This document shows positions 33,314 through 41,848 of a stretch of DNA of 52,743 nucleotides, one piece after another. Under the pieces are notes generated by a model, which saw nothing but the letters and a program-made list of their open reading frames with translations, had not been told where the DNA came from and did not search any database. A program made the translations under genes and the position numbers. Numbering within the stretch: the stretch's first letter is position 1; each line of letters begins with the position of its first letter. This DNA comes from a candidate division CPR2 bacterium GW2011_GWC2_39_10. Lineage in GTDB: Bacteria > Patescibacteriota > CPR2. The stretch is taken from the NCBI GenBank assembly GCA_000993275.1, contig LBVV01000001.1, forward strand, positions 1 to 52,743, in the 5' to 3' direction.

Positions 33314-35341
33314 CTATTCGTATTTAAGTGCTCTTACAGGATCCATCCTTGAAGCTCTCCTTGCGGGTAGATAACCGGCAATTGTAGCCACAATAGCTGA
33401 AAATGTAACCACGCCGACAGATAAATACAAAGGAATATAAAGCTTGAAAAACGAATCTTCGGCACCGCTTCGGTTGGCATAAAAATTAAGAATTGATTGC
33501 AGGCTACTTGTTCCCAAATATCCCAGGCCAAGCCCCAATAGTCCCCCAAAAAGACCAATTAAAAGCGCTTCGGCAAGAAAGATTCTTTGGATGTCCTTCA
33601 CTCTTGCGCCAACCGCCTTCATAATGCCAATTTCTCTAGTTCTTTCCAAGATTGCCATTAGCATGGTATTTAAGATGCCAAGTGAAGCAACAATTAAAGC
33701 AATGCTACCAACTACTCCCAAAATGGCTTGGATGACCGTAAAAACTTTGCCCATCGATTTTATGGCGTCTTCCAGAGTTTGAACTCCGTATCCCTTATCT
33801 TCAATTACCTTTTTAATCTCCGAAACATTTTTTATGTCTCGCGGTTCAACGGTTAACTGATCATAGATATTAGGATTTTTTTTCATCATCTCCTCTGCCT
33901 TTAACTCCTTGATAATTTTTTGGCCAGTCAAATTAGGCAGATACCCGCTATAAGAAAATTGTGCTTTTTCGTCATAGATACCAACAACCTTAAGCTTATA
34001 TTCTTTAGCGGCAAAAGAACCTGCAGAAGCCTGACCCTGAAGAGCAGCAAGATTCATAAAATTAGAAATTACAATCTCTTTTCCGAGAGCGTCATCAGCT
34101 TTTAAAAACCCTAGTGTTTTGATAATTTCATAAGGCAAGACTACCTCATTTGCGCTATCGCTAGAGACAAACTTACCATACTTGACTTTAGATTTAACTG
34201 AATCCGTCACGTATTCAATAGTACTGCCGCTTTCACCCATAAACTGTGCTTTTTTGTCGCCATAAGCAATATCACCCATTAGGTTTATGGAGGGGAATAC
34301 CGCCTTCACCCCATTAATTTTTTTTAATTCTTCAATGGTTGTGTCGTTCATGGGCTTTGCTTCTTGCTTTTCAAAATTGGGTGTTGCCTGAAAATTCATC
34401 GAACCCGAATCCTTAATTCCGCTAACTTTAATCTCCCCAACCTGCGCCATTCCTTTTAACTGATCATTTAAGGACTTTTGCATACCTGCTCCAAAGGAAA
34501 CCAATATTACAATGGCCATGGCGCCAATTGTAACGCCAAAAGAAGTAAGAAAAACCCTCAACTTGCGGCGGCTAAGATTTTTTAGTGAAAGCCTTAGGGT
34601 TGCCACTAAACTAATGTTTTTACTTGCTAATTTTTTAAAAATAGACTTTTGCTCTGCACTTCTGGAGTTACCAACTTTTTTTGCTACAATCCTTCCGTCA
34701 AGCATCTCAATAACCTTATCCGCATATTTTGCATAGCGCTCGTTGTGAGTAACAATAATTACCGTATGACCTTCCCTATTGAGTTCCCTGAGAAGATTAA
34801 AGATATCTTCTCCGGTTTTAGAATCTAAATTCCCGGTTGGCTCATCGCAAAGAAGAATTCTGGGTTCGCCGGCTAAAGCTCTGGCAATTGACACCCGTTG
34901 CTGCTGACCGCCGGAAAGTTTTGCGGGAATACTCCTAGCTCTTTCACTCATACCGACAATTTTTAAAAGATCTGCGGACTTAATTTTCTGATCTGACTCT
35001 TTAAAACCCATAAATTTAAGCGGCAAAGAAACATTTTCCAGAAGAGTAGCATCATTTATAAGATTAAAACTTTGGAAGATCATGCCAATGTTATTCCGAC
35101 GATGCCTGGCCAGTTCGTTTGACTTAAATTTTGCAATATCTTTGCCGTCAATTAGCACTTCGCCTTCAGTGGGCCGGTCGATCCCGCCTATGATATTTAA
35201 GAGCGTGGACTTGCCGCAACCAGAAGGACCCAAAATTACCACCAGATCCCCTTCTTGTACCTTTAGGTTTACTCCGTCTAGAGCCCTAATCTCGCCTTCA
35301 TCGAGACGATATATTTTTCTTACACTTTTTAATTCAATCAT
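33314..35341 (-). CDS. MacB-like ABC transporter: ATPase fused to FtsX-type permease
   Basis: 675 residues. Residues 1-~220 are a LolD/MacB-type ATPase: Walker A GPSGCGKST (38-46), signature LSGGQQQRVSIARALA, Walker B ILLCDEPTGNLD and the H-loop THN. A membrane helix at ~265-290 leads to a MacB-PCD outside domain (~295-525) and three C-terminal helices with the FtsX pattern ILERTREIGIMKAVGA. It exports or extracts substrate from the membrane. No MacA-like partner is present. The start is ATG with AGGT upstream. Full length for the family. Confidence 0.92.
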   Translation of the reverse strand: MIELKSVRKIYRLDEGEIRALDGVNLKVQEGDLVVILGPSGCGKSTLLNIIGGIDRPTEGEVLIDGKDIAKFKSNELARHRRNNIGMIFQSFNLINDATLLENVSLPLKFMGFKESDQKIKSADLLKIVGMSERARSIPAKLSGGQQQRVSIARALAGEPRILLCDEPTGNLDSKTGEDIFNLLRELNREGHTVIIVTHNERYAKYADKVIEMLDGRIVAKKVGNSRSAEQKSIFKKLASKNISLVATLRLSLKNLSRRKLRVFLTSFGVTIGAMAIVILVSFGAGMQKSLNDQLKGMAQVGEIKVSGIKDSGSMNFQATPNFEKQEAKPMNDTTIEELKKINGVKAVFPSINLMGDIAYGDKKAQFMGESGSTIEYVTDSVKSKVKYGKFVSSDSANEVVLPYEIIKTLGFLKADDALGKEIVISNFMNLAALQGQASAGSFAAKEYKLKVVGIYDEKAQFSYSGYLPNLTGQKIIKELKAEEMMKKNPNIYDQLTVEPRDIKNVSEIKKVIEDKGYGVQTLEDAIKSMGKVFTVIQAILGVVGSIALIVASLGILNTMLMAILERTREIGIMKAVGARVKDIQRIFLAEALLIGLFGGLLGLGLGYLGTSSLQSILNFYANRSGAEDSFFKLYIPLYLSVGVVTFSAIVATIAGYLPARRASRMDPVRALKYE

Positions 35342-35350
35342 AAATTTGAC

Positions 35351-35779
35351 CTAAATAGCATCGTTTTTATCAGTTTTTGCTTGAGAATGTTCATTTCGAC
35401 CCAAATATAGCAAAAGAGCCGTAATGCCTGGTATTATAAGAGAAATTATTAAGCTCTTAGCAGTAAAAATCTGCATACCTTGAAAGAACAGTAGTGATAT
35501 CAAAATATTCAAGACATAAGTAACGCCGATAAAAATAATAGTATAAAGCCAAAATTTAGGCTTTCTATTGAAAACCTTAAATCCAAGATAAACCTGTATT
35601 GCTCCTGTAATTAATCCAAATGCAGCCTGTGATCTAATATTAAAAGCAGTTGCTCCTATCTGCTTTAAGACTTCATCGGGAATCGGAGCTAATAAAGTCA
35701 TAACTGTCCCCAGAATACTGAGTGCTCCAAAAATAATCAGAAACACACCCACTACTTTTAAATACTTTGTTTCCTTCAT
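35351..35779 (-). CDS. Four-helix membrane protein of unknown function
   Basis: 142 residues with four membrane segments (about 8-30, 48-68, 77-98, 104-130) and short charged ends. AAGGAG precedes the ATG. It ends 9 bases before the MacB-like gene, so they are one operon and it could be an accessory subunit (inference). The small DoxX/DUF-type membrane protein look is generic, so no family is assigned. Confidence 0.6.
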   Translation of the reverse strand: MKETKYLKVVGVFLIIFGALSILGTVMTLLAPIPDEVLKQIGATAFNIRSQAAFGLITGAIQVYLGFKVFNRKPKFWLYTIIFIGVTYVLNILISLLFFQGMQIFTAKSLIISLIIPGITALLLYLGRNEHSQAKTDKNDAI

Positions 35780-35835
35780 TTTTTCTCCTTATTATTGACT
35801 AATTGTAACTTGAAAAAGCACTTGATAAAAGATTT

Positions 35836-36645
35836 TTAAATGGACAAAGAGATAATCGTGCCAAATCGGCCGGTTTGGCCGCCGTCTTTTCTGTGGGAAA
35901 AGAAAGTGTGATCATTACACGAAGTGCAAATATTCGATACCTCTATGTTTTTTTCCAAAACTCCCTTTTGAACAACTATTTTGTAATTAACTTTTACCAA
36001 ATCAAGATAGAAGTTGCCGTCGTTTATCAAAAAATAATTTTTCGCATCTTCTCCGAAAACATCAAAAAAACTCGTAACAACCTCAACGCCGACTTTGTAG
36101 CAACACTGCCCAACGGACGGTGAAAACCCGATTAAAATGTCTTTGGGATCAGAACCAAATTCCGTTATCATTTTATCTATGGTTTTTCCGGCAATTTTCC
36201 CTAAAGTTCCTTTCCATCCGGCATGAGCAATGCCAATTATTTTGTTTTTGATATCAATAAAAGATATTGCCAAACAATCGGCAGAAACAACCATTAACGG
36301 CACGTTCTTTAGATTTGTTATTAAGGCATCAGTTTCAAGGATTGACGTTTCATAGTTCAAGTTTCCTTTCCCAACATCTTTTTCGGTTACTACATTAACA
36401 TTTGATCCATGAACCTGCTCCGGACAAGTCAGCTTATTGATATCCAAGTCTAATTTTTCAAAAACAAGACGGCGGTTTTTTTCAACATCATGCATATTAT
36501 CGCCCACATGCAAACCGAGATTAAGGGAATGAAATGTGCCAACGCTAAAGCCATTACTTCTTGTTGTAACAAATATAGCCGTTTCTTTCCGATTAATTTC
36601 CTCAAAAGTGTAAAACGTAAGCTTGTCTTTAACAATTTTCTTCAT
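35836..36645 (-). CDS. pgeF: Peptidoglycan editing factor PgeF (YfiH/laccase-domain protein)
   Basis: 269 residues, the usual length. Motifs are TRSNGFSVGTFHSLNLG, PEQVHG, VSADCLA with the metal cysteine, HAGWKGT, and the C-terminal NICTSCNDHTFFSHRKDGGQTGRFG. These carry the three His/Cys zinc ligands of the family (established for YfiH/YlmD-type enzymes). E. coli PgeF cleaves wrongly placed amino acids from muropeptides, while related human FAMIN is a purine nucleoside enzyme. Either activity is possible here. The ribosome site is weak. Confidence 0.88.
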   Translation of the reverse strand: MKKIVKDKLTFYTFEEINRKETAIFVTTRSNGFSVGTFHSLNLGLHVGDNMHDVEKNRRLVFEKLDLDINKLTCPEQVHGSNVNVVTEKDVGKGNLNYETSILETDALITNLKNVPLMVVSADCLAISFIDIKNKIIGIAHAGWKGTLGKIAGKTIDKMITEFGSDPKDILIGFSPSVGQCCYKVGVEVVTSFFDVFGEDAKNYFLINDGNFYLDLVKVNYKIVVQKGVLEKNIEVSNICTSCNDHTFFSHRKDGGQTGRFGTIISLSI

Positions 36646-36738
36646 GCAATCAAACTAACAGAAAATAAGCCAAATTGACAGGCTGAAAGTTAAGTTCAAA
36701 AAAATATTGTGACCAGATCTAGGGTTTTCTTTTTTTTA

Positions 36739-36766
36739 TTTACTTTGCTGAGGCTTAGTATATATT
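36739..36766 (+). promoter_or_regulatory. Candidate sigma70 promoter of the TPR gene
   Basis: TTTACT (36739-36744), a 16-base spacer and TATATT (36761-36766). The start would be about 35 bases before the proposed TTG start codon. Confidence 0.4.
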
Positions 36767-36807
36767 AAAGCCAAGCGGTTCTTTAAAAATTGGGGGAGGT
36801 GGTTGGT

Positions 36808-37470
36808 TTGCAAGAGTTGGAAATGATAGACCGCTTCGTTGAGGAGGGGAAATACAAGGAAGCGCTGCAGAAGGTAAATATGCTTATTAGCGCCGGCTCT
36901 AATGATTTAAGATTGCAGTTTAAAAGGGCCTTCATTTTGCAGGTTTCAGGGCGACCGCTTGAAGCAAAAATAATTTACGAATACACTATTAGGGAGGATC
37001 CGAAAAACTGTTGCAGCCTATATAACCTGGCAGTAATCTACTATCAGTTAGGAAATATCAGGAATGCAAAAAAGTTTGCCAAATACGCTCTACGTTCGTT
37101 CCCTTCTTATATCCATGCCCTGGATCTTTTGGCCAGAATGGCTGCAGAGGAGAACAGATATAGCGACGTATTACGCTTAAGCAGACAAATGATTCTGATA
37201 GACAAAGACAATGTTCGGGCCAAAAATTATCTGATATTTGCTCTTACAAATTTAACCCGCTATAGTGACGCAATAGAGGAGGGCGAAAAAGCAATTCAGT
37301 TTCAAAAGACACCCCTCATTTATTATTTGGTTGGTTTTTGCCATGAAAAACTTGACAACGCAGTTAAAGCAAGAGCTAATTATGAAATTGCCAGTGAAAT
37401 GGGGTCTACCGAAGCTTCGGATAAACTTAAAATGTTAAAACCAAGACTTACCGTCGTAAAAAACACCTAG
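36808..37470 (+). CDS. TPR-repeat protein
   Basis: 220 residues of helical hairpins with the TPR spacing (for example YNLAVIYYQLGNIRNAKKFA and YYLVGFCHEKLDNAVKARAN), about five to six repeats, no signal peptide and no catalytic domain. The TTG at 36808 was chosen because GGGGGAGGTGG ends 6-8 bases before it. The upstream frame start at 36790 overlaps that site. TPR proteins are protein-binding scaffolds. Proximity to the CheY-like gene and chemotaxis genes suggests, but does not show, a signalling or pilus-assembly partner. Confidence 0.78.
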   Translation: MQELEMIDRFVEEGKYKEALQKVNMLISAGSNDLRLQFKRAFILQVSGRPLEAKIIYEYTIREDPKNCCSLYNLAVIYYQLGNIRNAKKFAKYALRSFPSYIHALDLLARMAAEENRYSDVLRLSRQMILIDKDNVRAKNYLIFALTNLTRYSDAIEEGEKAIQFQKTPLIYYLVGFCHEKLDNAVKARANYEIASEMGSTEASDKLKMLKPRLTVVKNT

Positions 37471-37499
37471 GCAACTTTCGGGCGAAAGTTGCCTTTTTT
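37469..37499 (+). terminator. Rho-independent terminator of the TPR gene
   Basis: GGCAACTTTCG pairs with CGAAAGTTGCC over a 2-nt loop, then six Ts. It starts at the stop codon. Confidence 0.92.
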
Positions 37500-37549
37500 G
37501 ATAAACCTCGGAAAATTCGTTATTGATTATATAAAAAAATTTGTAATTA

Positions 37550-37578
37550 TTGACAGCCAATTTAAGCGCACCTATACT
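37550..37578 (+). promoter_or_regulatory. Near-consensus sigma70 promoter of the CheY-like gene
   Basis: Perfect TTGACA (37550-37555), a 17-base spacer and TATACT (37573-37578). The start near 37585 leaves a leader of about 33 bases with AAAGG before the ATG. Confidence 0.75.
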
Positions 37579-37617
37579 GATAAAAGACTAAATATAATTC
37601 AACAGAAAGGCATTAAG

Positions 37618-37989
37618 ATGAAAAAAATTCTAATTGTTGACGACCAACTCTTTATACGAGAAGTGTTCAAAAAACAAATTGAGCTTTTAGAGAATGTTGG
37701 TGTTTTGGAAGCCGCTAACGGCAATGAAGCTATGGGTAAAATTAAAGTTGTAAGGCCGGATCTAATTTTATTAGATATTGTTATGCCGGGAAAAGACGGG
37801 CTAGAAGTCCTAAAAGATATTCATGACGATGTTGAGCTTAGAGATATTCCTGTTGTAATAATCAGCTCTCACGCTGAAGATGAAAAAGTGGCAAAAGCCA
37901 AAGAATACGGCGCAAGAGAATTTATAGATAAAGCACAATTAAACAATATCGATTTCAACGGCCTAATTAGGAAATATTTGGAAATTTGA
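37618..37989 (+). CDS. CheY-like single-domain response regulator (plus strand)
   Basis: 123 residues, one receiver domain. Acidic pocket D8 and D9, phospho-acceptor D53 in LLLDIVMPGKDG, switch serine in VVIISSHA and the conserved lysine in FIDKAQ. There is no output domain. The ATG at 37618 is set by AAAGG and by the promoter at 37550. A longer open frame from 37489 starts inside the previous terminator and is rejected. Separate transcription from the minus-strand che genes suggests a different input or output. Confidence 0.9.
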   Translation: MKKILIVDDQLFIREVFKKQIELLENVGVLEAANGNEAMGKIKVVRPDLILLDIVMPGKDGLEVLKDIHDDVELRDIPVVIISSHAEDEKVAKAKEYGAREFIDKAQLNNIDFNGLIRKYLEI

Positions 37990-37995
37990 CCACTG

Positions 37996-38061
37996 AAAAA
38001 AACACCCCACTCTAACCCTCCCCTCAAAGGAAAGGGAATTTAAAGGAAGGGGTGTTTTTTA
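37996..38061 (+). terminator. Terminator-like hairpin of the CheY-like gene
   Basis: AAAAAACACCCC pairs with GGGGTGTTTTTT. The loop of about 40 bases carries an inner palindrome (CCCTCCCCT ... AAAGGGAA). The A and T runs allow termination in both directions. The loop has the look of a mobile palindromic repeat that landed in or formed the terminator. Confidence 0.75.
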
Positions 38062-38113
38062 ATATCAAAATCAAATGTCAAATGTCAAAATGATAAGTAA
38101 AAATAAAAATTAT

Positions 38114-38413
38114 TTATTTCTTGATACAATTAAATTTAATGTCGCTCTCAGTTAATTGGTTGAATTCGTTATCGTCAAGCAACTTACCAACATCTTTTCG
38201 CATAGCAATAACTAACTTACGATATATCTCATCATTTTTTCCAAATAGACTACTCTCAGAATTTAAACTTTCAATTAATTGATTAGAAAGTTGAAAATAA
38301 GCGAAGGCAGATGCGATTCTATGACGAGGACCAGCCGAAAGTTTTGGTTCTTTCCAAAAAGAACAAAAATTCTTTAAGGAATTTATGGATTCCGGATCAA
38401 GTTCAGGTCTACC
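38114..38413 (-). pseudogene. Fragment of a helical protein gene, no start codon
   Basis: An open minus-strand frame of about 100 codons ends at TAA (38114-38116) but has no start codon except an internal ATG near its end. It encodes a plausible helical sequence (PRHRIASAFAYFQLSNQLIE, then IYRKLVIAMRKDVGKLLDDNEF). Its 5' side runs into a palindromic repeat. It is probably the 3' remnant of a gene cut by rearrangement. No family is recognised. The rest of the 37990-38655 gap is terminator and repeat. Confidence 0.4.
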
Positions 38414-38535
38414 TTACTGACCCCGGATAGGTCACAGGAATGACAAACTATGAGATTGCCGCACTCCCTTCGGTCGTTCGCAATGACAGAGGAAAAAGAT
38501 CCTGAAATAAATTCAGGATGACAAGAAATGAGGGC
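38388..38535. repeat. Cluster of GTCATTCC-family palindromic repeats
   Basis: Degenerate units follow each other: GGATTCCGGATCAAGTTCAG, CACAGGAATGACAAACTATG, CCCTTCGGTCGTTCGCAATG, and GATCCTGAAATAAATTCAGG with ATGACAAG. Further on (about 38592-38645) a GGTTCCACTGAGGGGTCACC motif recalls 2725-2745. No gene lies here. Confidence 0.6.
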
Positions 38536-38655
38536 TTGCATTATAAAAGTCCGGCAATTGACGGACTTTTATAATTCCTGGTTTCTGGCGGCCTGCCCTG
38601 GTTCCACTGAGGGGTCACCACGAAGTGAGTTTGCCGAAGGGTTACTGGTTCCTAT

Positions 38656-39072
38656 TTACGAAAACAACTCTTCCGGGGTATAGCCCTTCGCCAGAAGATC
38701 CATGGTAATTCCTTTTTTCTTCAACCAATAACTTTTAATAACTTCCTGATCATCCGGACTCAAGCTTATAAAAGTCTCCGGGCTTTTAGAGAAAATATTA
38801 TTGGCAGCGATTGCAAGATCCGAAGCCATGGCTGCCCGATCCATTGCTTCCTTGATATCTTTTTCTAGGGACTCTAATCTACTTAGGGTTTTTCCAATAT
38901 CGCTTGTAGTATCGTCAAATTGTCTCAAAAGCTCTTCCCCGGCGGAGCCCATTGAAGCTGCCATTGCTTTTTGATCCATAATTAATTTATATGCCGGGCA
39001 TTTTCCATTATCAGCCAGGGAATGAATAAAATTATTGGATTCTTGAAGCTCCAAATCGTATAAACTTGCCAT
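38656..39072 (-). CDS. Helical protein encoded next to a CheY-like regulator, unknown function
   Basis: 138 residues, predominantly helical with one long amphipathic helix pair (LEKDIKEAMDRAAMASDLAI) and no membrane segment. It lies 37 bases after the CheY-like gene 39110-39487 and follows GAAAGGAA. No family is recognised. The position suggests a partner, target or phosphatase of the regulator. A CheZ-like long-helix layout is not evident, and no catalytic Asp/Gln signature can be assigned. Confidence 0.6.
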   Translation of the reverse strand: MASLYDLELQESNNFIHSLADNGKCPAYKLIMDQKAMAASMGSAGEELLRQFDDTTSDIGKTLSRLESLEKDIKEAMDRAAMASDLAIAANNIFSKSPETFISLSPDDQEVIKSYWLKKKGITMDLLAKGYTPEELFS

Positions 39073-39109
39073 GTTTGTTCCTTTCGTTTTTAAGTTGAAC
39101 CTTTAATTA

Positions 39110-39487
39110 TTAATTAAATGAAATATGCTTTTTGACTAAATCAATTATTTTATCTAATCCCACGTTGGATTTAATAAAGTAGTCGGCTACCCCCAGTTCC
39201 CCCGCTTTGTCCATACTTTCTTGATCCGAAACACCAGTTAGGAATATAAACGGAATTTTCCGAAGTTCCGGATCCATTCTAACTTCTCTTATAACACCAA
39301 AGCCATCCACATTCGGCATCATGATGTCGCACAAAATCAGGTTAAAGTCCGGTTGCTCTTTCAAAACTTTAAGGCCTTGTTCTCCATCCGGAGCAGCAGT
39401 TACTTCATAACCCTGAGTCTTAAGTAGAGTAGAAATTGCTTGAGCAAAAAAAACTGAGTCTTCACAAAGCAAAATTTTTTGAGCCAT
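39110..39487 (-). CDS. CheY-like single-domain response regulator (minus strand, downstream of NAGK)
   Basis: 125 residues. Receiver motifs: acidic ED pair (9-10), phospho-acceptor D54 in LILCDIMMPNVDG, switch threonine in IFLTGVSD, and lysine in YFIKSN. No output domain. AGAGGAG precedes the ATG. It is probably co-transcribed with the 138-residue unknown that follows. It resembles the 37618 gene only at family level. Confidence 0.88.
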   Translation of the reverse strand: MAQKILLCEDSVFFAQAISTLLKTQGYEVTAAPDGEQGLKVLKEQPDFNLILCDIMMPNVDGFGVIREVRMDPELRKIPFIFLTGVSDQESMDKAGELGVADYFIKSNVGLDKIIDLVKKHISFN

Positions 39488-39570
39488 ATATCTCCTCTTT
39501 TTTTAATTATATTAATACTTAGTTTCTGTCACAATACTATCAGGAACATTATGCAAATAAAAGTCAAAAA

Positions 39571-40590
39571 TTATGATGGCCTAACTATTACTATTAGGCT
39601 TTCCGGAAACAAACGCATGTAGTTATGCAGCATAGCAATTCTGGCCGCACCTTCACTGATTGATCGTTGATTTTTAACAACAGCAGCTTGAGGCGTAATG
39701 CCCAGTATCGAACTTTCTACTTTTTCGATAAAATTATTTTTCATACTGAATAAACCGCCAACCAAAACCACCGGAAACGGGTTAGTAAGATCAATTTCCA
39801 GCCTATCGATAACCGCTCTGTAAGCGTTGATAAGCTCCCTTACAGTCTGGTTTGTAATTTCGGCGATATCAACTATATTTGAAAGATCGTCGTCATCTAT
39901 AAGTTTAGACAGCCCTGCAATTTCTCTTACCGGCAAAGTCTCTCTGTACGCCCAGCCAACAATTTGGCCAGCATCAGCCAAATTTAAATAATCTAAAATT
40001 TTATGAGTTATGGCGGTCTGTGGCAGCCTGCCGTCAAATTCTTTCATGGCAAGTCTTAAAAGTGCCTGCCCAATGGCAAATGCCGATCCCTGGTCACCCA
40101 AAAAGTAACCCCAGTTGCCAGAGGATGTTTCGCGTCCGGTCTTAGAAACGCCGTAGCAGTTAGATCCCGTGGCTGCAATTAGACAAATTCCGTAGGGGTT
40201 CTCCGTGCCTGACATAAGACCGGTTAAACCGTTATTTGCAATAATTAAGATCTTAGAACCAAGCGTTTGATCATCACCCGTAAGGCCATTAAAAAATGTC
40301 TTTAATCTTTCTTTGTCGGCAACCGTATCTAAACCGGATATGCCGAGACAAGCTGCCTCAAATTCATTGATACTAGTTTCCGGCTGCTTAGATTTCAAAT
40401 CCTTCTTGGCCTCTTCTACTGCTACTTTAATATTATTAAAAGCTGTTTCAATACTGACATTGTGCAGATTAGCTGTTCCGGCTTCTCCAATTCCAATAAC
40501 TAAACCGGTTTCTTTGGTAATAGTTGCTTCTGTTCTGGTAGCGCCGGTATCGATACCAAGATATAATCCTGATTTTAATGTTGTAAGCAT
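39571..40590 (-). CDS. BadF/BadG-type ATPase, N-acetylglucosamine-kinase-like
   Basis: 339 residues of the actin-like ATPase fold: phosphate-1 GIDTGATRTEA, connect-1 ACLGISGLD, phosphate-2 ATGSNCYG, GNWGYFLGDQGSAFAIG (NAGK signature) and adenosine loop VVLVGGLF. The GDxGSA pattern is shared by GlcNAc kinases and glucosamine kinases, so it probably phosphorylates an amino sugar from cell wall turnover. It lies between the chemotaxis genes and the second CheY-like gene, which is unexpected for that role. GAGAGGTG precedes the ATG. Confidence 0.82.
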   Translation of the reverse strand: MLTTLKSGLYLGIDTGATRTEATITKETGLVIGIGEAGTANLHNVSIETAFNNIKVAVEEAKKDLKSKQPETSINEFEAACLGISGLDTVADKERLKTFFNGLTGDDQTLGSKILIIANNGLTGLMSGTENPYGICLIAATGSNCYGVSKTGRETSSGNWGYFLGDQGSAFAIGQALLRLAMKEFDGRLPQTAITHKILDYLNLADAGQIVGWAYRETLPVREIAGLSKLIDDDDLSNIVDIAEITNQTVRELINAYRAVIDRLEIDLTNPFPVVLVGGLFSMKNNFIEKVESSILGITPQAAVVKNQRSISEGAARIAMLHNYMRLFPESLIVIVRPS

Positions 40591-40604
40591 ATTGCACCTC
40601 TCAA

Positions 40605-40745
40605 GAATAAAGTTCTAAATTCGAAACTCTAAACAATTTAAGTTTTTTTAGATTTATTTTTTGCTTATTCTTTTGTAATCTTATTTTTTTTGTCATTTGT
40701 ATTTTGAATTTGTTTAGAAATTAGAAATTTTTAATTTGAAATTCC
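40605..40745. repeat. AT-rich dispersed repeat (AAATTC/GAATTT family), second copy
   Basis: Variants of 'aaattcgaaactctaaacaa' and its inverted form 'ttgtttagaaattagaaatt' flank a T-rich core. The text resembles 11024-11152. It separates NAGK from cheD and includes no gene. Confidence 0.5.
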
Positions 40746-40758
40746 TGCCTTTGGCAGG

Positions 40759-41229
40759 CTATATTGTCATTCTTATTGTTACTATGCCGTTAGAAACATC
40801 AAAGGTGACAGCGCGACCGACATTGCCGCCCGTTTCTTCTGCTGCTATTGGAATATGCAAAACATCCAAAGTCTGCTTCACTGCTTCAACATTTCGAGCT
40901 CCAACTTGCTGGGATCTGGCCTGAAGTCCGGGAAACATTTCGGCTCCACCAACAATCTTTGCAATTAAGTTTGTTCTCTTAACGTCCTGTGTTTCCAGTT
41001 GTTGAACCATGGCCTGTATCGAGATATCTCCGTATCGAAAATCATCTTCGACAATTTCTCCTGTATTGTTAATTGGTCTTCTTGGAAGCATAATATGAGC
41101 CAAAGATCCTTTCTTTTGAATCTGACACCATAGGCAAACAGCAACGCAGGAGCCAATACCACTGGTAGAAAGAACTACCGGGCCATCAGCTATATATAAT
41201 TTTCCCATTCCTATTTCAATACTGTCCAC
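40759..41229 (-). CDS. cheD: CheD chemoreceptor glutamine deamidase
   Basis: 156 residues from GTG at 41229, chosen because GGAGG (41238-41242) precedes it and the N-terminus ([10 protein letters not shown] then VVLSTSGIGSCVAV) matches CheD. The catalytic residues are visible: C28 in GSCVAV, H45 in AHIMLPR, and a threonine just before (T22). CheD deamidates glutamines in MCPs and binds CheC. The start lies inside the end of cheC, so the two are coupled. An earlier frame start at 41265 overlaps cheC more and is rejected. Confidence 0.92.
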   Translation of the reverse strand: MDSIEIGMGKLYIADGPVVLSTSGIGSCVAVCLWCQIQKKGSLAHIMLPRRPINNTGEIVEDDFRYGDISIQAMVQQLETQDVKRTNLIAKIVGGAEMFPGLQARSQQVGARNVEAVKQTLDVLHIPIAAEETGGNVGRAVTFDVSNGIVTIRMTI

Positions 41230-41848
41230 GAAAAATATCCTCCAATGATGGAGACGACTGGTCATTTGCCAGCTTTACGCCTATCGTATCGGAGGATTTC
41301 TTGTCGAATAGAATTAAAAACGTACCCTCCGAATTTACGTTTTCAATTCTAAATGGCATTTGAACAGCCAACATATCCATAGCTGTTTCGCCATATTCTA
41401 TTAAAACCTGGTCAAATAAAGCATTAGCCATACCGGTTGCCAAATTTGGCACTGTAAGCATAATAGGAACATGAAGTGCGTTAGCGATTTCGGTGATAAT
41501 TACACCGAAAGTAATATTGCCAAATTCTTTCAAAGCCGAGGATCCAAATTCACCCAATATGTTAGTCGTGCCAACATCTTTTCCAACTAAAAGATCGGCG
41601 ATGCCGTTAGCAAGATCAGAAGGCAAGAAAACAAATATATCGCCATTAACTTCTCCAACAATTGGTATGTAAACGGCGGTAACGGAGCCGGGTGCATTTT
41701 CGAGTAATTTCTGAGCTGTCATAATTGGTATAAGGCCGCTTGTTTTTAAAACCAGGTTAACCGGCTTTCTAGTTAGAGACTCCAAGGCCGCGTTTAATTT
41801 GGCCTGAATTTTAGCTACTAATTGATCTAAATTCGTACTTGCTTCCAT
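41216..41848 (-). CDS. cheC: CheC-family CheY-P phosphatase/CheD partner
   Basis: 210 residues. The signature helix [10 protein letters not shown] carries the key E108 and N111, with a second region [10 protein letters not shown] later (~152-161) that may be the degenerate second active site. The pattern fits CheC more than CheX. CheC binds CheD and weakly dephosphorylates CheY-P. It overlaps cheA by 22 bases and cheD by 14. GAGGG precedes the ATG. Confidence 0.82.
   Translation of the reverse strand: MEASTNLDQLVAKIQAKLNAALESLTRKPVNLVLKTSGLIPIMTAQKLLENAPGSVTAVYIPIVGEVNGDIFVFLPSDLANGIADLLVGKDVGTTNILGEFGSSALKEFGNITFGVIITEIANALHVPIMLTVPNLATGMANALFDQVLIEYGETAMDMLAVQMPFRIENVNSEGTFLILFDKKSSDTIGVKLANDQSSPSLEDIFRGQY

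Noticed and set aside
37489-37617. N-terminal extension of the plus-strand CheY-like gene
   Set aside because: It starts inside the preceding terminator, and a near-consensus promoter lies within it. The ATG at 37618 begins the receiver domain.
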